64,000 bases of DNA from Martinezella calliandrae (GTDB taxonomy: Bacteria; Pseudomonadota; Alphaproteobacteria; Rhizobiales; Rhizobiaceae), in NCBI RefSeq assembly GCF_030272695.1, contig NZ_JARFYN010000001.1:62001-126000 (forward strand). Direction: 5' to 3'. The translations under genes were made by a program, and so were the position numbers. The notes under the pieces were generated by a model. That model worked only from the letters and a program-made list of their open reading frames with translations. It was not told the DNA's origin and did not search any database. Numbering within the stretch: position 1 is the stretch's first letter; each line of letters begins with the position of its first letter. This document shows, piece by piece, positions 25,225 through 33,871 of the stretch.

Positions 25225-25461
25225 ATGAAGCCTATTTTCGTTCAGCTCCAATGCGCTCCCGGCAAGACCTATGAGGTTGCCGACGTTATCTACCAGACGG
25301 AGCTTGTCTCGGAGCTCTATTCCACCAGCGGCGATTACGACCTGCTGCTGAAGGTCTATGTCAAGGACGAGCAGGACATCGGCAAGTTCATCAACGACAA
25401 CATCGCCAACATCCCCGGCATCGTCCGCTCGTTGACCACGCTGACATTTCGAGCGTTTTGA
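25225..25461 (+). CDS. Stand-alone RAM-domain (Lrp/AsnC C-terminal) protein
   Basis: Protein of 78 residues that is only the ligand-binding RAM domain of Lrp/AsnC regulators: P-I-F-V-Q-L-Q-C-A-P-G-K-T-Y-E-V, then T-S-G-D-Y-D-L-L-L-K-V-Y at the effector loop, then V-R-S-L-T-T-L-T-F. No helix-turn-helix is present, and none is encoded upstream in any frame I checked. ATG 25225 has AGGA nine bases upstream. Such proteins bind amino acids and can modulate full-length Lrp proteins. Divergent position beside lysine/pipecolate catabolism suggests amino acid sensing. Confidence 0.85.
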   Translation: MKPIFVQLQCAPGKTYEVADVIYQTELVSELYSTSGDYDLLLKVYVKDEQDIGKFINDNIANIPGIVRSLTTLTFRAF

Positions 25462-25737
25462 GAGGTCCGATTGATAGACTGGCATCGGTTTTTATGCCGC
25501 ACTTTCCAAAGGGCCGGGCACAAGGCTGCGGCGACACCGAACTCACCTGCCAGGTCCAACTTCCCCAACGGAACGCTCCGATATTAACCTTCTTGCACAA
25601 ATCCGCTGGGCCTCTCGTGCGCAATTAAGATCATTTTAACCGGCAAAATGATCTGGTTTGGGCGCTGATCAAAGGACGGCGCCTTCGCGCGCCTGATCGC
25701 TGCGGCTTTGCGCGGCCCAAGGATCGAGGGCGGATCG

Positions 25738-26940
25738 ATGACATCGGCTATTTCGGATATTCAGGCACAGAACCCGGCGGGACCGCTGATTGTTCATGTC
25801 GTGCGCCAGTTCCTGCCGAACAAAGGTGGTCTGGAGGATGTGGTTGCCAATCTCTGTCGGCAGCTGATCGGCCGGGGTTATCGCGTCCGCGTCGTCACCT
25901 GCAACAGCCTGTTCTCCGAGCCGGCCCGCGAACTAGCGCCGACCGAAACGATCGACGACATCGAAATCGTCCGCATCCCCTGGTCCGGCTCCAGCCGCTA
26001 TCCCGTGGCGCCGCAGGTATTCAAGCACATCGCCGACGCCGACCTCGTCCATGTCCATGCCGTCGATTTCTTCTTCGACGCGCTTGCCTGGGGTAAACTC
26101 TTTCACGGCCGCCCGATGGTCGCCACTACCCATGGCGGCTTCTTCCACACGCCAAAATATGCCGCCATCAAAAAGGTCTGGTTCAAGACGGCGACACGGC
26201 TTTCCGCCCTCGCCTACGCTGAACTGATCTGCTGCAGCCAGTCGGACGAACGATTGTTTTCCGGCATCGCCGCTCGCCGCACCCGACTGATCGAGAATGG
26301 CGCCGATGTCGGCAAATTTGCCAATTGCGCCGCACTTGAGGCTCGGCGCCGCATCGTCACCATCGGCCGATTCTCGGTCAACAAGCGGCTCGACCGCATG
26401 CTTGACGTCATGAAGGTGCTCGCCGCTCGCAATGCGGAGTGGCATCTCGATATCATCGGCGCTGTTTCCGACCTCGACCAACCGACGCTCGAAAACGAGA
26501 TCGCCGCCCGCGATCTTGGCCGCCATGTGTCGCTGCACGTGTCGATCGACAATTGCGCCATCCGCAATGTCATCGCCCGCGCCTCGCTTTTCGCCTCGGC
26601 CTCCGAATATGAGGGCTTTGGATTGGTGGCGATCGAGGCCATGAGCGCTGGTCTACTGCCGGTGCTGCACACGAATGACGCCTACAAAGCGCTTGCCGAG
26701 ACCCATCCGACGCTGATGCTCGCCGACTTTTCCAATTCGGAAGCCGCCGCCAACGCTCTGACCTCCGCCTTCCTACGCCTGGAGGCCAAGGGCCTCACCC
26801 TAAGGGTAGAACTCATTCACGATGCCCGCGCCTATGCCTGGGATGAGGTCGCGCAACGCTATATCGATGTCTATGCTGAAGCGATAACGCCAAGAGGCGA
26901 ACGGCGTCATCCCCTGCGCCAACGCGGCCAGGTGGCATAA
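25738..26940 (+). CDS. Glycosyltransferase, GT4 family
   Basis: Retaining GT-B glycosyltransferase of 400 residues. The N-terminal domain begins V-V-R-Q-F-L-P-N-K-G-G-L-E-D-V-V, the acceptor-side glycine-rich loop; the C-terminal domain has T-I-G-R-F-S-V-N-K-R-L-D-R and the E-x7-E element in S-E-Y-E-G-F-G-L-V-A-I-E-A-M. It would transfer a sugar nucleotide to a lipid-linked oligosaccharide at the cytoplasmic membrane face. ATG 25738 is preceded by GAGGGCGGA. It is convergent with, and overlaps by 34 bases, the GT2 gene. With the flippase downstream it forms an exopolysaccharide block. Confidence 0.88.
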   Translation: MTSAISDIQAQNPAGPLIVHVVRQFLPNKGGLEDVVANLCRQLIGRGYRVRVVTCNSLFSEPARELAPTETIDDIEIVRIPWSGSSRYPVAPQVFKHIADADLVHVHAVDFFFDALAWGKLFHGRPMVATTHGGFFHTPKYAAIKKVWFKTATRLSALAYAELICCSQSDERLFSGIAARRTRLIENGADVGKFANCAALEARRRIVTIGRFSVNKRLDRMLDVMKVLAARNAEWHLDIIGAVSDLDQPTLENEIAARDLGRHVSLHVSIDNCAIRNVIARASLFASASEYEGFGLVAIEAMSAGLLPVLHTNDAYKALAETHPTLMLADFSNSEAAANALTSAFLRLEAKGLTLRVELIHDARAYAWDEVAQRYIDVYAEAITPRGERRHPLRQRGQVA

Positions 26941-27761
26941 CCTTCGAGAATGCCCGCGAGCCAGGCGCGCTTGTAGCGCGCCGTATCGCCCTTGCGCCGC
27001 ATGACCGCCGCCAGCCAACTGGCGATCGGCCTGCACAGGCGATAAACGACATAGGTCAGTGGAAAGCGCTGCTTGCGCATCAAGGCACCGAAACCGCGAC
27101 CATATTTTCGTGCCCGCTCGATCTGCCGCGGACCGTATTCGCTGGTGACCTGATCGTGATGAACGATCAATCCCGGAAAGAACATCAGCCGATTGCCCGC
27201 AGCGAGCGCACGCAGCAGAAAATCCGCCTCCTCACCGCTTTGGAAGGGCGAGTCCGAGCCGACGCCGAGATTCTCGTCGAAGCCGCCAATGCCGGGCAAC
27301 GCCGTACGGCGGACGAAAATACTGTTGGAATTGCCGCACTTCAGATAGTTCCAGCGCGTCACCGCAAGCGGCGTGTCGCCGGTCGGGCTGACGGAGGTAA
27401 CGCCGCCGGCATCCAGCGTGCGGCCGGTGACGATGGCAAGCTCTGGATGATCGACAAACAGCCGCTCCGCCGTCTCCAGCGTATCGGGCTCATACCAACA
27501 ATCATCATCAGGAAAGCAGACATAGTCGCCGACCGCTGCCGCCATTCCATTGTTGCGCGCCCGCGAAAGACCCTTGGCCGAGCGGATATGGCGGATCACG
27601 AACAAGGGTGAAAAGCTTCCGATCAGCTCTAACAGCCGATCGTCCGGATTCTGGTCGACGAGGATCACCTCGAAATCCCGGTGATGTTGATCCATCAACG
27701 AGACGAACAACCGTTCCAACTGATCGAAGCGGTCGATCGTACAGACGACGAGGCTGAACAA
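26907..27761 (-). CDS. Glycosyltransferase, GT2 family
   Basis: Inverting GT-A glycosyltransferase of 284 residues. N-terminal fold: L-V-V-C-T-I-D-R-F-D-Q-L-E-R-L, nucleotide-binding V-D-Q-N-P-D-D, and the metal-binding D-x-D region F-P-D-D-D-C-W-Y-E-P-D; an E-E-A-D-F-L-L-R-A-L segment fits the catalytic base region. I start at TTG 27761 because GGAGGG lies six bases upstream; the TTG at 27779 has no such site. Convergent overlap with the GT4 gene is 34 bases. Likely adds a sugar to the same polysaccharide repeat unit. Confidence 0.85.
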   Translation of the reverse strand: MFSLVVCTIDRFDQLERLFVSLMDQHHRDFEVILVDQNPDDRLLELIGSFSPLFVIRHIRSAKGLSRARNNGMAAAVGDYVCFPDDDCWYEPDTLETAERLFVDHPELAIVTGRTLDAGGVTSVSPTGDTPLAVTRWNYLKCGNSNSIFVRRTALPGIGGFDENLGVGSDSPFQSGEEADFLLRALAAGNRLMFFPGLIVHHDQVTSEYGPRQIERARKYGRGFGALMRKQRFPLTYVVYRLCRPIASWLAAVMRRKGDTARYKRAWLAGILEGYATWPRWRRG

Positions 27762-27950
27762 AGAAGACCCTCCGAACAAGCGGCAAAACAGCCAACTTCA
27801 GAAGGATTGAATATTAGCTGAAGTAAAAACGAAATTTACATAAGGAATAAACGCTAAATATTAAGGCATATGAAATAGAGCACGCGCTATCTCCATGATA
27901 AGCCGGATATTTTGCGGCCACTTTTTGCGACCTGGGAAACGGTAGTCTTC

Positions 27951-29465
27951 ATGACGAAGAGCATCATGGCCAATTCGGCATTGAACGCAGCCGCGGGACT
28001 GACCCTGCTGGCGACCGGCTTTGCCTGTTCCATCATCGCCGCCCGTCTGCTCGGGCCGGGGGCCAACGGCATCATCGCCTTCTCGTTCTGGCTGACGACG
28101 ACGGGCGCACTCGTCGCCGAACTCGGAACCGGGGTGACGCTGCTGCGCATATTACCGCAATTGAAAGTGCAAGGCTACTCGACGGAGGAACGGCGCGGCT
28201 TTGCTGCCTATATGCTGCATCCAACGATCCTGTCGACGCTGATCCTGCTTGCCGGCTATACCGCCTATTATTGGGAGGCGGAGCGGATGCGTTGGGTCAA
28301 CGACTCATCGTCCATCATCGTTATAACCGGCGCGTTTTTCGTCCTTCAGTCGCTCGGCGCCTATAGCAAGAACTATCTGATCGGCGAACAGCAGCTCGGC
28401 GCCTTCCTGCGCATGACCTTGACGAGCTCGGTACTGCAACTCGTCACCGTGCTGGTCGGCGCCGTCTTCTTCGGCGTCAGCGGCGCACTTGCCGGCTATG
28501 CCATCGGCCAGCTCCCGATGTTCGTCTCGAGCCTGAGGATCGCAGTCGCTCGACGGAACAGTTGCGGCGTTGGCCTTGGCTATCTCGTCAGTTCCTCGCT
28601 CATTCTCTCGGCCGAATTCATCAACAGCTCGATCTTCCTGAACCGCATCGAGCTGGTGTTCCTGCAGCACTACTTGGGCATCGAAGCCGTCGGTTTTTAT
28701 GCTGTCGGCCTCTCGCTTGCCAATCTCGCGCTGCAGCTTCCAGTGCAATTGAGCGGCAGTCTGCTGCCCTATTATTCCGAGCAAATGCATTCGCGCGCGT
28801 TGGGCAAACTCCCGGTGCACGTCTTCGCAGGCGTCGCGCGCAGCATTTCCTATATCACCCTGCCGATGAGCTTCGGCCTTGCGGCCATTGCCCCTGAGCT
28901 GGTGGTGACGATCTTCGGCAAGCCCTTTGGTCCAAGCGGCAGCATGGTGGCGCTGCTCTCGCTGACGGCGGCTCCTTACGTTTTCATGCAGATCTGTACG
29001 CAATATCTCTATTCCATCGACCGCATGCGCGAGCGCACCATCATCGGCGGCGTCGCCAGTGCCATCATGGTCGTGGGTTGCCTGATCGCGGTGCCTTCTT
29101 ATGGCGGCGAGGGCGCCGCCCTGGTGCGGCTGCTGGCCTTCACTGCCATGTGCCTGCTGATGGTACGCCGCATGGAATTCGAAGGCTCGATGCGCAGCAT
29201 GTTCGTCAGCCTTGCCAAAGTGACCGCCGCTGCAGTGCTTTGCGCCGCAGCCGCCTACGGATTTGTTCACGCCCTGCCCGGTATTCCGGGCCTCGCCAGC
29301 GCCGTCATTGCCGGCGTCCTGATTTACGGGTTGGCGCTCCGGCTATTGAATGCGGTGCCGCCGGAGGATATCGCCGTCCTGCAACAAATTGCTGCGCGCC
29401 TGCCCCGGCGCGCCCATCCGATTGCCGTTAACGCGCTGGCATGGCTGGCGCCGCGCCGAATTTGA
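27951..29465 (+). CDS. Polysaccharide flippase (Wzx/MVF-like)
   Basis: Integral membrane protein of 504 residues with about 12 to 14 predicted helices, resembling Wzx/MatE-like polysaccharide flippases: N-terminal N-A-A-A-G-L-T-L-L-A-T-G-F-A-C-S-I-I-A-A-R-L-L-G-P-G-A-N-G, then L-P-V-Q-L-S-G-S-L-L-P-Y-Y near the middle. It would move lipid-linked oligosaccharide across the inner membrane. ATG 27966, with GAAGAG six bases upstream, is a credible alternative start. The AT-rich 190 bases upstream separate it from the divergent GT2 gene and likely hold both promoters. Confidence 0.83.
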   Translation: MTKSIMANSALNAAAGLTLLATGFACSIIAARLLGPGANGIIAFSFWLTTTGALVAELGTGVTLLRILPQLKVQGYSTEERRGFAAYMLHPTILSTLILLAGYTAYYWEAERMRWVNDSSSIIVITGAFFVLQSLGAYSKNYLIGEQQLGAFLRMTLTSSVLQLVTVLVGAVFFGVSGALAGYAIGQLPMFVSSLRIAVARRNSCGVGLGYLVSSSLILSAEFINSSIFLNRIELVFLQHYLGIEAVGFYAVGLSLANLALQLPVQLSGSLLPYYSEQMHSRALGKLPVHVFAGVARSISYITLPMSFGLAAIAPELVVTIFGKPFGPSGSMVALLSLTAAPYVFMQICTQYLYSIDRMRERTIIGGVASAIMVVGCLIAVPSYGGEGAALVRLLAFTAMCLLMVRRMEFEGSMRSMFVSLAKVTAAAVLCAAAAYGFVHALPGIPGLASAVIAGVLIYGLALRLLNAVPPEDIAVLQQIAARLPRRAHPIAVNALAWLAPRRI

Positions 29466-29475
29466 GGAGTTCGCC

Positions 29476-31263
29476 ATGGCTGCGTTGGGAGCCGCCGAAA
29501 ACCAGGGCCCGCTTAAGGATGTCACCCCCGCCGCCAAGCCGGTCACCTTCTCCGGGACAGTCGGTCTGTTCATGCCCGCCGCCGCGCCGTCGCGCCAGAC
29601 GGCCGTATTGTTCCTCAGCCCCTGGGGTTTAGAGGAAATGTGCACCCGCAAATTCTGGCGAATCCTCGCAGAGGATTTCGCCAAGGCAGGTATCGCCAGC
29701 CTGCGCTTCGACTATGCCGGCACCGGCGATGCGCTGGACGTTGCCGATCCGGGCGAAGGACTGGCGCTTTGGGAAGGTACCGCACTCGACGCCGCCGCCA
29801 TGCTGCGATCGCTCTGCGGCTGTGAGCGGCTGATTCTGGTGAGCCAGGGCCTCGGTTGCATCGTGGCCCTTGACATTGCCGAGCGGCTCTCCGCTGTCGA
29901 CGGTATCGCCCTGTTGGCCCCGACCATCTCCGGCCGCGCCTATCTGCGGGAATTGACCATGTGGTCGAAGATGATCGATGAGGGCATGGGGCTTACAGAA
30001 GCGCAACGCCGGACCGAGGGGGTCACCATTGCAAGCCTGCGCATGCCGGATACCACTGCCGCGGCGGTCAAAAAACTCAACCTGATGACGCTTGACCATG
30101 TCAACGCGCCGGACTGCCTTGTCCTGACGCGACCCGGCCGCCCCGGTGATGCCGATTTCACTGCTCATCTCGAAACCCTCGGCCCGCGCGTCGAACGCGC
30201 CGCCTATGATGGCTATGACGAGCTGGTTTCGAACCCGACCATCGCTACTATGCCGCTGGAGGCAGGCCGAATAATTCTGGATTGGATACAGTCGATCGCT
30301 ACGGAACCAGCGACGGCGCCGCGCAAGATTGTTCGCGCGCCGCGCGCCGAAGCGCTGATCGGCGACGGCTTTCGCGAAACACCTCTGCGTTTCGGTGCAG
30401 GTGGTCGTCTCTTCGGCATCCTCTGCGAACCCTCGGGCGCCCGGGCGGGCGCGACGGCATTGCTCTTGACCACGGCCTATGATCGCCATGCCGGTTGGGG
30501 CCGGATGTCGGTGACCATGGCACGGTCGCTCGCCCGCGACGGCATCCCCTCGCTACGTTTCGATACCGCCAACGTCGCTGATAGCCCGCCGCTTCCCGAC
30601 GCGCAGGAGCAAGTGCTTTATTCCCCCGATCAGAATCAGGATGTCAGCGCCGCCTTCGATCTTCTGGAGGCCGAGAAGTTGCTGCCAGCCTTTTCCGTCG
30701 GCCGCTGCAGCGGTGGCTACCTTGCCTTTCAGAGCGCCGTCCGTGATAGCAGGTGCAGCGGTCTGATTACCGTCAATCCCTATTCCTTTTTCTGGGATGA
30801 AACGCAACCCGTCGACGAAGCCTTGCGTTTCGTGCCGCGTTCGCTCGAGACCTATGGCCAGAAATTCCTCCAGTTTGAGACGCTGAAGCGGCTCTATGGC
30901 GGCCAGATCGACGCCAAAAGTGCGGCGCGCAACATCGTCGTGGCGCTCGCGCGCCGCGCCGCCCGGCTGGGACGCCCCCTGCTTGGCGTTCTCCCCTTCT
31001 TCGCCGGTGAGCACGAAACCGTCATGAACTGCTTCCGTTTGCTCGCCAAACGCAAGGTCGATATTTCGCTGATCTACAGTGCTCACGACATCGGTCTGGA
31101 TCACTTTCGCGAGCATTTCGGCGAGGAAGGCGCCGGTCTAAAGAATTTCCCCGACGTCCGCCTCACTATCATCCCTGACGCCGACCACAATCTGACGCCG
31201 CCATATGCGCGGAAAGTGTATCTGCGGGAGGTAAGAGAGATGGCATTGAGACTGAGCGAATAA
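29476..31263 (+). CDS. Tandem alpha/beta-hydrolase fusion beside polysaccharide genes
   Basis: Protein of 595 residues made of two alpha/beta-hydrolase domains, about 20-280 and 295-590. Both begin with similar strands (S-P-W-G-L-E-E-M / T-T-A-Y-D-R-H-A-G-W-G-R-M, then S-L-R-F-D). Domain 1 has S123-Q-G-L-G at the elbow, lacking a Ser or Cys nucleophile at the expected place. Domain 2 has G409-R-C411-S-G-G, with Cys at the nucleophile position. The pairing recalls the two hydrolases encoded in exosortase-linked polysaccharide clusters, here fused into one chain. GAGGAG lies six bases before ATG 29476, only 10 bases after the flippase stop, so the two genes are one operon. It may add or remove acyl groups on the polysaccharide. 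Confidence 0.8.
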   Translation: MAALGAAENQGPLKDVTPAAKPVTFSGTVGLFMPAAAPSRQTAVLFLSPWGLEEMCTRKFWRILAEDFAKAGIASLRFDYAGTGDALDVADPGEGLALWEGTALDAAAMLRSLCGCERLILVSQGLGCIVALDIAERLSAVDGIALLAPTISGRAYLRELTMWSKMIDEGMGLTEAQRRTEGVTIASLRMPDTTAAAVKKLNLMTLDHVNAPDCLVLTRPGRPGDADFTAHLETLGPRVERAAYDGYDELVSNPTIATMPLEAGRIILDWIQSIATEPATAPRKIVRAPRAEALIGDGFRETPLRFGAGGRLFGILCEPSGARAGATALLLTTAYDRHAGWGRMSVTMARSLARDGIPSLRFDTANVADSPPLPDAQEQVLYSPDQNQDVSAAFDLLEAEKLLPAFSVGRCSGGYLAFQSAVRDSRCSGLITVNPYSFFWDETQPVDEALRFVPRSLETYGQKFLQFETLKRLYGGQIDAKSAARNIVVALARRAARLGRPLLGVLPFFAGEHETVMNCFRLLAKRKVDISLIYSAHDIGLDHFREHFGEEGAGLKNFPDVRLTIIPDADHNLTPPYARKVYLREVREMALRLSE

Positions 31264-31768
31264 GGGACTCGCCCTTGCGGGCGAGACGCTCGATACGGTC
31301 GATGGCCATCGAGAATTGATTGCCGCGGGCGATGGAACCGCGGATTACGTCGTTGGTCTAGCAACGATCATCGCATCTGCATCCACCGGATTGAGCATCA
31401 CCGCACCATCGGTGGATAGCTTCGCGCGTCTGTTTGTGCTCGTTCCCCATTGTCGCTCGAGGGCAAAATCGCGAGCATAAAATTGATGTATCAGAGCCAA
31501 TTTTCAGTTCAAGCATGAATCAGGATCGCCATGAAATTGGCAGCTTACGGCCCATCTCATATGGATCTGATTATCGCGGCGTTCCATTCGGATCCGACTG
31601 GTCATCATCCGATTCCGGGATGTCGGGCCAGGTGCGTCTTCCCCCGCCCCACCAGAACATGAACCAAGAGTCACCTGCTGGTTCCGGCTTCCCGCCCGCG
31701 ACGGCGAAATGGCCTCCAGACAACCCAAAACACTCGCAATATCCGGCACTTGCTATATACTTGCTGTC
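31264..31768. other. 505-base intergenic region
   Basis: A short hairpin CTCGCCC-TTGC-GGGCGAG at 31268-31285 follows the hydrolase stop and may end transcription, though no T-run follows. The rest has no convincing gene. A rhizobial-type -10 hexamer CTATAT at 31753-31758 lies just 11 bases before the regulator start, suggesting a very short leader; no clear -35 is seen. Confidence 0.4.
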
Positions 31769-32437
31769 ATGAGGCTCCTGATCGTCGAAGACAACCGCGA
31801 ACTGGCGTCCTGGCTCGGCAAAGCGCTGCGTCAGGCGCAATATGCGGTCGACATCGCCTATGACGGCGAGGATGCCGAACACATGCTGAAAGTCGCGGGT
31901 TACGCCGTTGTCATCCTTGATCTGTCACTGCCGAAAATGGATGGGCTGACGCTACTGAAGCGGCTGCGCCAGGGCGGCAGCAAGGTGCCGGTCATCATCC
32001 TGACAGCCAACGCCAGCCTCGATGGACGGGTCGCTGGGCTCGACAGCGGTGCCGATGACTATCTCGCCAAACCCTTCGAAATCGCCGAGCTGGAAGCCCG
32101 CATCCGCGCGCTCGTGCGCCGCGGCCATGACCGAGCCGCGCCCGAAATTGCCGTCGGCAATCTGCTGTTCGACGGCGGAACGCGGCAATTCTTTCTCGAC
32201 GGCGAGACCCTGGCGCTCACGCCGCGCGAACATGCCGTGCTCGAACATCTCATCATGAAAGTCGGCACGACGGTGACCAAGGCCGCACTGTCGGAAAGCG
32301 TCTTCGGCTTCGACGATCTTGCCGACACCAGCGCTATCGAAATCTACGTGCATCGCGTCCGCAAGAAACTCGAAGGCAGCGCCGTGCAGATCGCCACGCT
32401 GCGCGGCCTCGGCTATCTCCTTCGCCATGCGCAATGA
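31769..32437 (+). CDS. OmpR-family response regulator
   Basis: Response regulator of 222 residues in the TctD/QseB group. Receiver: E7-D8-N9, phospho-acceptor D51 in L-D-L-S-L-P-K-M-D-G, and K in Y-L-A-K-P-F. The winged-helix domain has L-T-P-R-E-H-A-V-L-E-H-L and H-R-V-R-K-K-L. I start at ATG 31769 (MRLLIVEDN). The gene overlaps the kinase start by 11 bases. No obvious target gene adjoins it. Confidence 0.92.
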   Translation: MRLLIVEDNRELASWLGKALRQAQYAVDIAYDGEDAEHMLKVAGYAVVILDLSLPKMDGLTLLKRLRQGGSKVPVIILTANASLDGRVAGLDSGADDYLAKPFEIAELEARIRALVRRGHDRAAPEIAVGNLLFDGGTRQFFLDGETLALTPREHAVLEHLIMKVGTTVTKAALSESVFGFDDLADTSAIEIYVHRVRKKLEGSAVQIATLRGLGYLLRHAQ

Positions 32438-33842
32438 CGAAGTCCGCCAAAACAACGGACGCCTGAGGCGCGCCATTGCGGGGCTGACCACCAGCCTGAG
32501 GGCGCAACTGTTTGCCTGGGTCGTGCTGACGCTGATCGGGGCGATCTGCATCAATCTCTATCTGAGTTTCCGTTCGGCGGATGCCACTTCAAACCTCGTC
32601 ACCGACCACACGCTGCTCGCATCGGCCCGTGTCATTGCCGAGGCCGTCCATGTCGACGCCAATGGCACCGTCCAGGTCGACATTCCCCCCGCCGCACTCG
32701 AGATGTTCGACACCGGCTACGGCGACCGCGTCTATTATCAGGTGGTGACCGCCTGGGGAAACCTCGTCGCAGGCTATCCTGATCTGCCGCAGCCAAAGGG
32801 ACAGCAGATGGGTGAGGACACGGCTTTTCGCGCCGATCAGGTGCGAGTGATGATGCTGAACCATCCGATCGTCGGCCTTAACGACGACAGCACGATATCC
32901 GTCACCGTCGCCGTCACCCACAATAGCCAACACGCCATGCGCAGCAGGCTGTGGCTATCGGATTTCACCAAGCAGCTCGTGCTCGTATTACTCGCCGGTC
33001 TCGTAACCATTATCGGCCTGCAGCGCGGTCTGACGCCGGTGCTGCGGCTGCGCGACGCCGTACGCGAACGCGGCCGTCAGCGGCTGGATCCGCTAGAGCC
33101 GGAAATGGTGCAGAGCGAGCTGCGCCCGCTGGTTCATGCCCTCAACGACCACATGGAGCGGGTGCAGAACCAGATGGCGGCGCAACGCCGCTTCGTCTCC
33201 AACGCCGCTCATCAACTGCGCACGCCGCTCGCCCTGATCTCGACGCAGGCGAGCGTGGCGGCACGCGAAAACGACAATGCCCGACGCGACGAGGCGCTGG
33301 TCGCGCTGCGCTCCAGCACCAGGCAGGTGACACGGCTGGCGAGCCAGCTTCTCACCCTATCGAGAGCCGAACCCGGCAGCCGCCGGCCACGCAGCGACAA
33401 GATCGACCTCGTCACTACCGCCCGGCAAGTCCTGGAGACCTTGGCGGAAGAAGCGCTGAGACGCAATATCGACCTGGGGCTGGAGGCCGAAGACGCGCCG
33501 GTCCATGTCGAAGGCGACGGCACCATGCTGCGCGAGATGCTAGTCAATCTCGTCGACAACGCCCTGCGTTATACGCCCGCGAATGGCCGGGTCACGGTCG
33601 GCGTCCGGCGCGACGAAAGCGACGCCGTTCTATGGGTCGAGGACAATGGGCCGGGCATTCCCGAGGCCGAGCGAGGCCAGGTATTCGAACGCTTCTATCG
33701 CATCATCGGCACGGAGCCGGAAGGCAGCGGCCTCGGGCTCGCCATCGTCCGCGAAGTCGTCGACGGTGCCTGCGGTACCGTCACGCTCGGCGATGCGGCT
33801 GGCGGCGGATTGCTGGTGACCGTAAGGCTACCGGCGGTTTGA
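32427..33842 (+). CDS. Sensor histidine kinase, TctE-like
   Basis: Sensor kinase of 471 residues. TM1 is about 26-48, TM2 about 181-200. The periplasmic domain between (about 50-178) resembles the 2CSK_N domain of tricarboxylate-sensor kinases, with Y-Y-Q-V-V-T-A-W-G-N-L-V-A-G-Y. HAMP-like linker, then HisKA H262 in N-A-A-H-Q-L-R-T-P-L, N box L-V-N-L-V-D-N-A-L-R-Y-T-P, G1 E-D-N-G-P-G-I-P and G2 G-S-G-L-G-L-A-I. By family it may sense small organic acids. It is coupled to the regulator by an 11-base overlap. Confidence 0.91.
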   Translation: MRNDEVRQNNGRLRRAIAGLTTSLRAQLFAWVVLTLIGAICINLYLSFRSADATSNLVTDHTLLASARVIAEAVHVDANGTVQVDIPPAALEMFDTGYGDRVYYQVVTAWGNLVAGYPDLPQPKGQQMGEDTAFRADQVRVMMLNHPIVGLNDDSTISVTVAVTHNSQHAMRSRLWLSDFTKQLVLVLLAGLVTIIGLQRGLTPVLRLRDAVRERGRQRLDPLEPEMVQSELRPLVHALNDHMERVQNQMAAQRRFVSNAAHQLRTPLALISTQASVAARENDNARRDEALVALRSSTRQVTRLASQLLTLSRAEPGSRRPRSDKIDLVTTARQVLETLAEEALRRNIDLGLEAEDAPVHVEGDGTMLREMLVNLVDNALRYTPANGRVTVGVRRDESDAVLWVEDNGPGIPEAERGQVFERFYRIIGTEPEGSGLGLAIVREVVDGACGTVTLGDAAGGGLLVTVRLPAV

Positions 33843-33871
33843 GAGTGTCCAAACCACCGGCCCCCATGTCG

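Noticed and set aside
31434..31772. Possible 112-codon gene before the third response regulator
   Set aside because: Ser/Pro-rich low-complexity translation, no ribosome-binding site and overlap with the probable promoter of the regulator.
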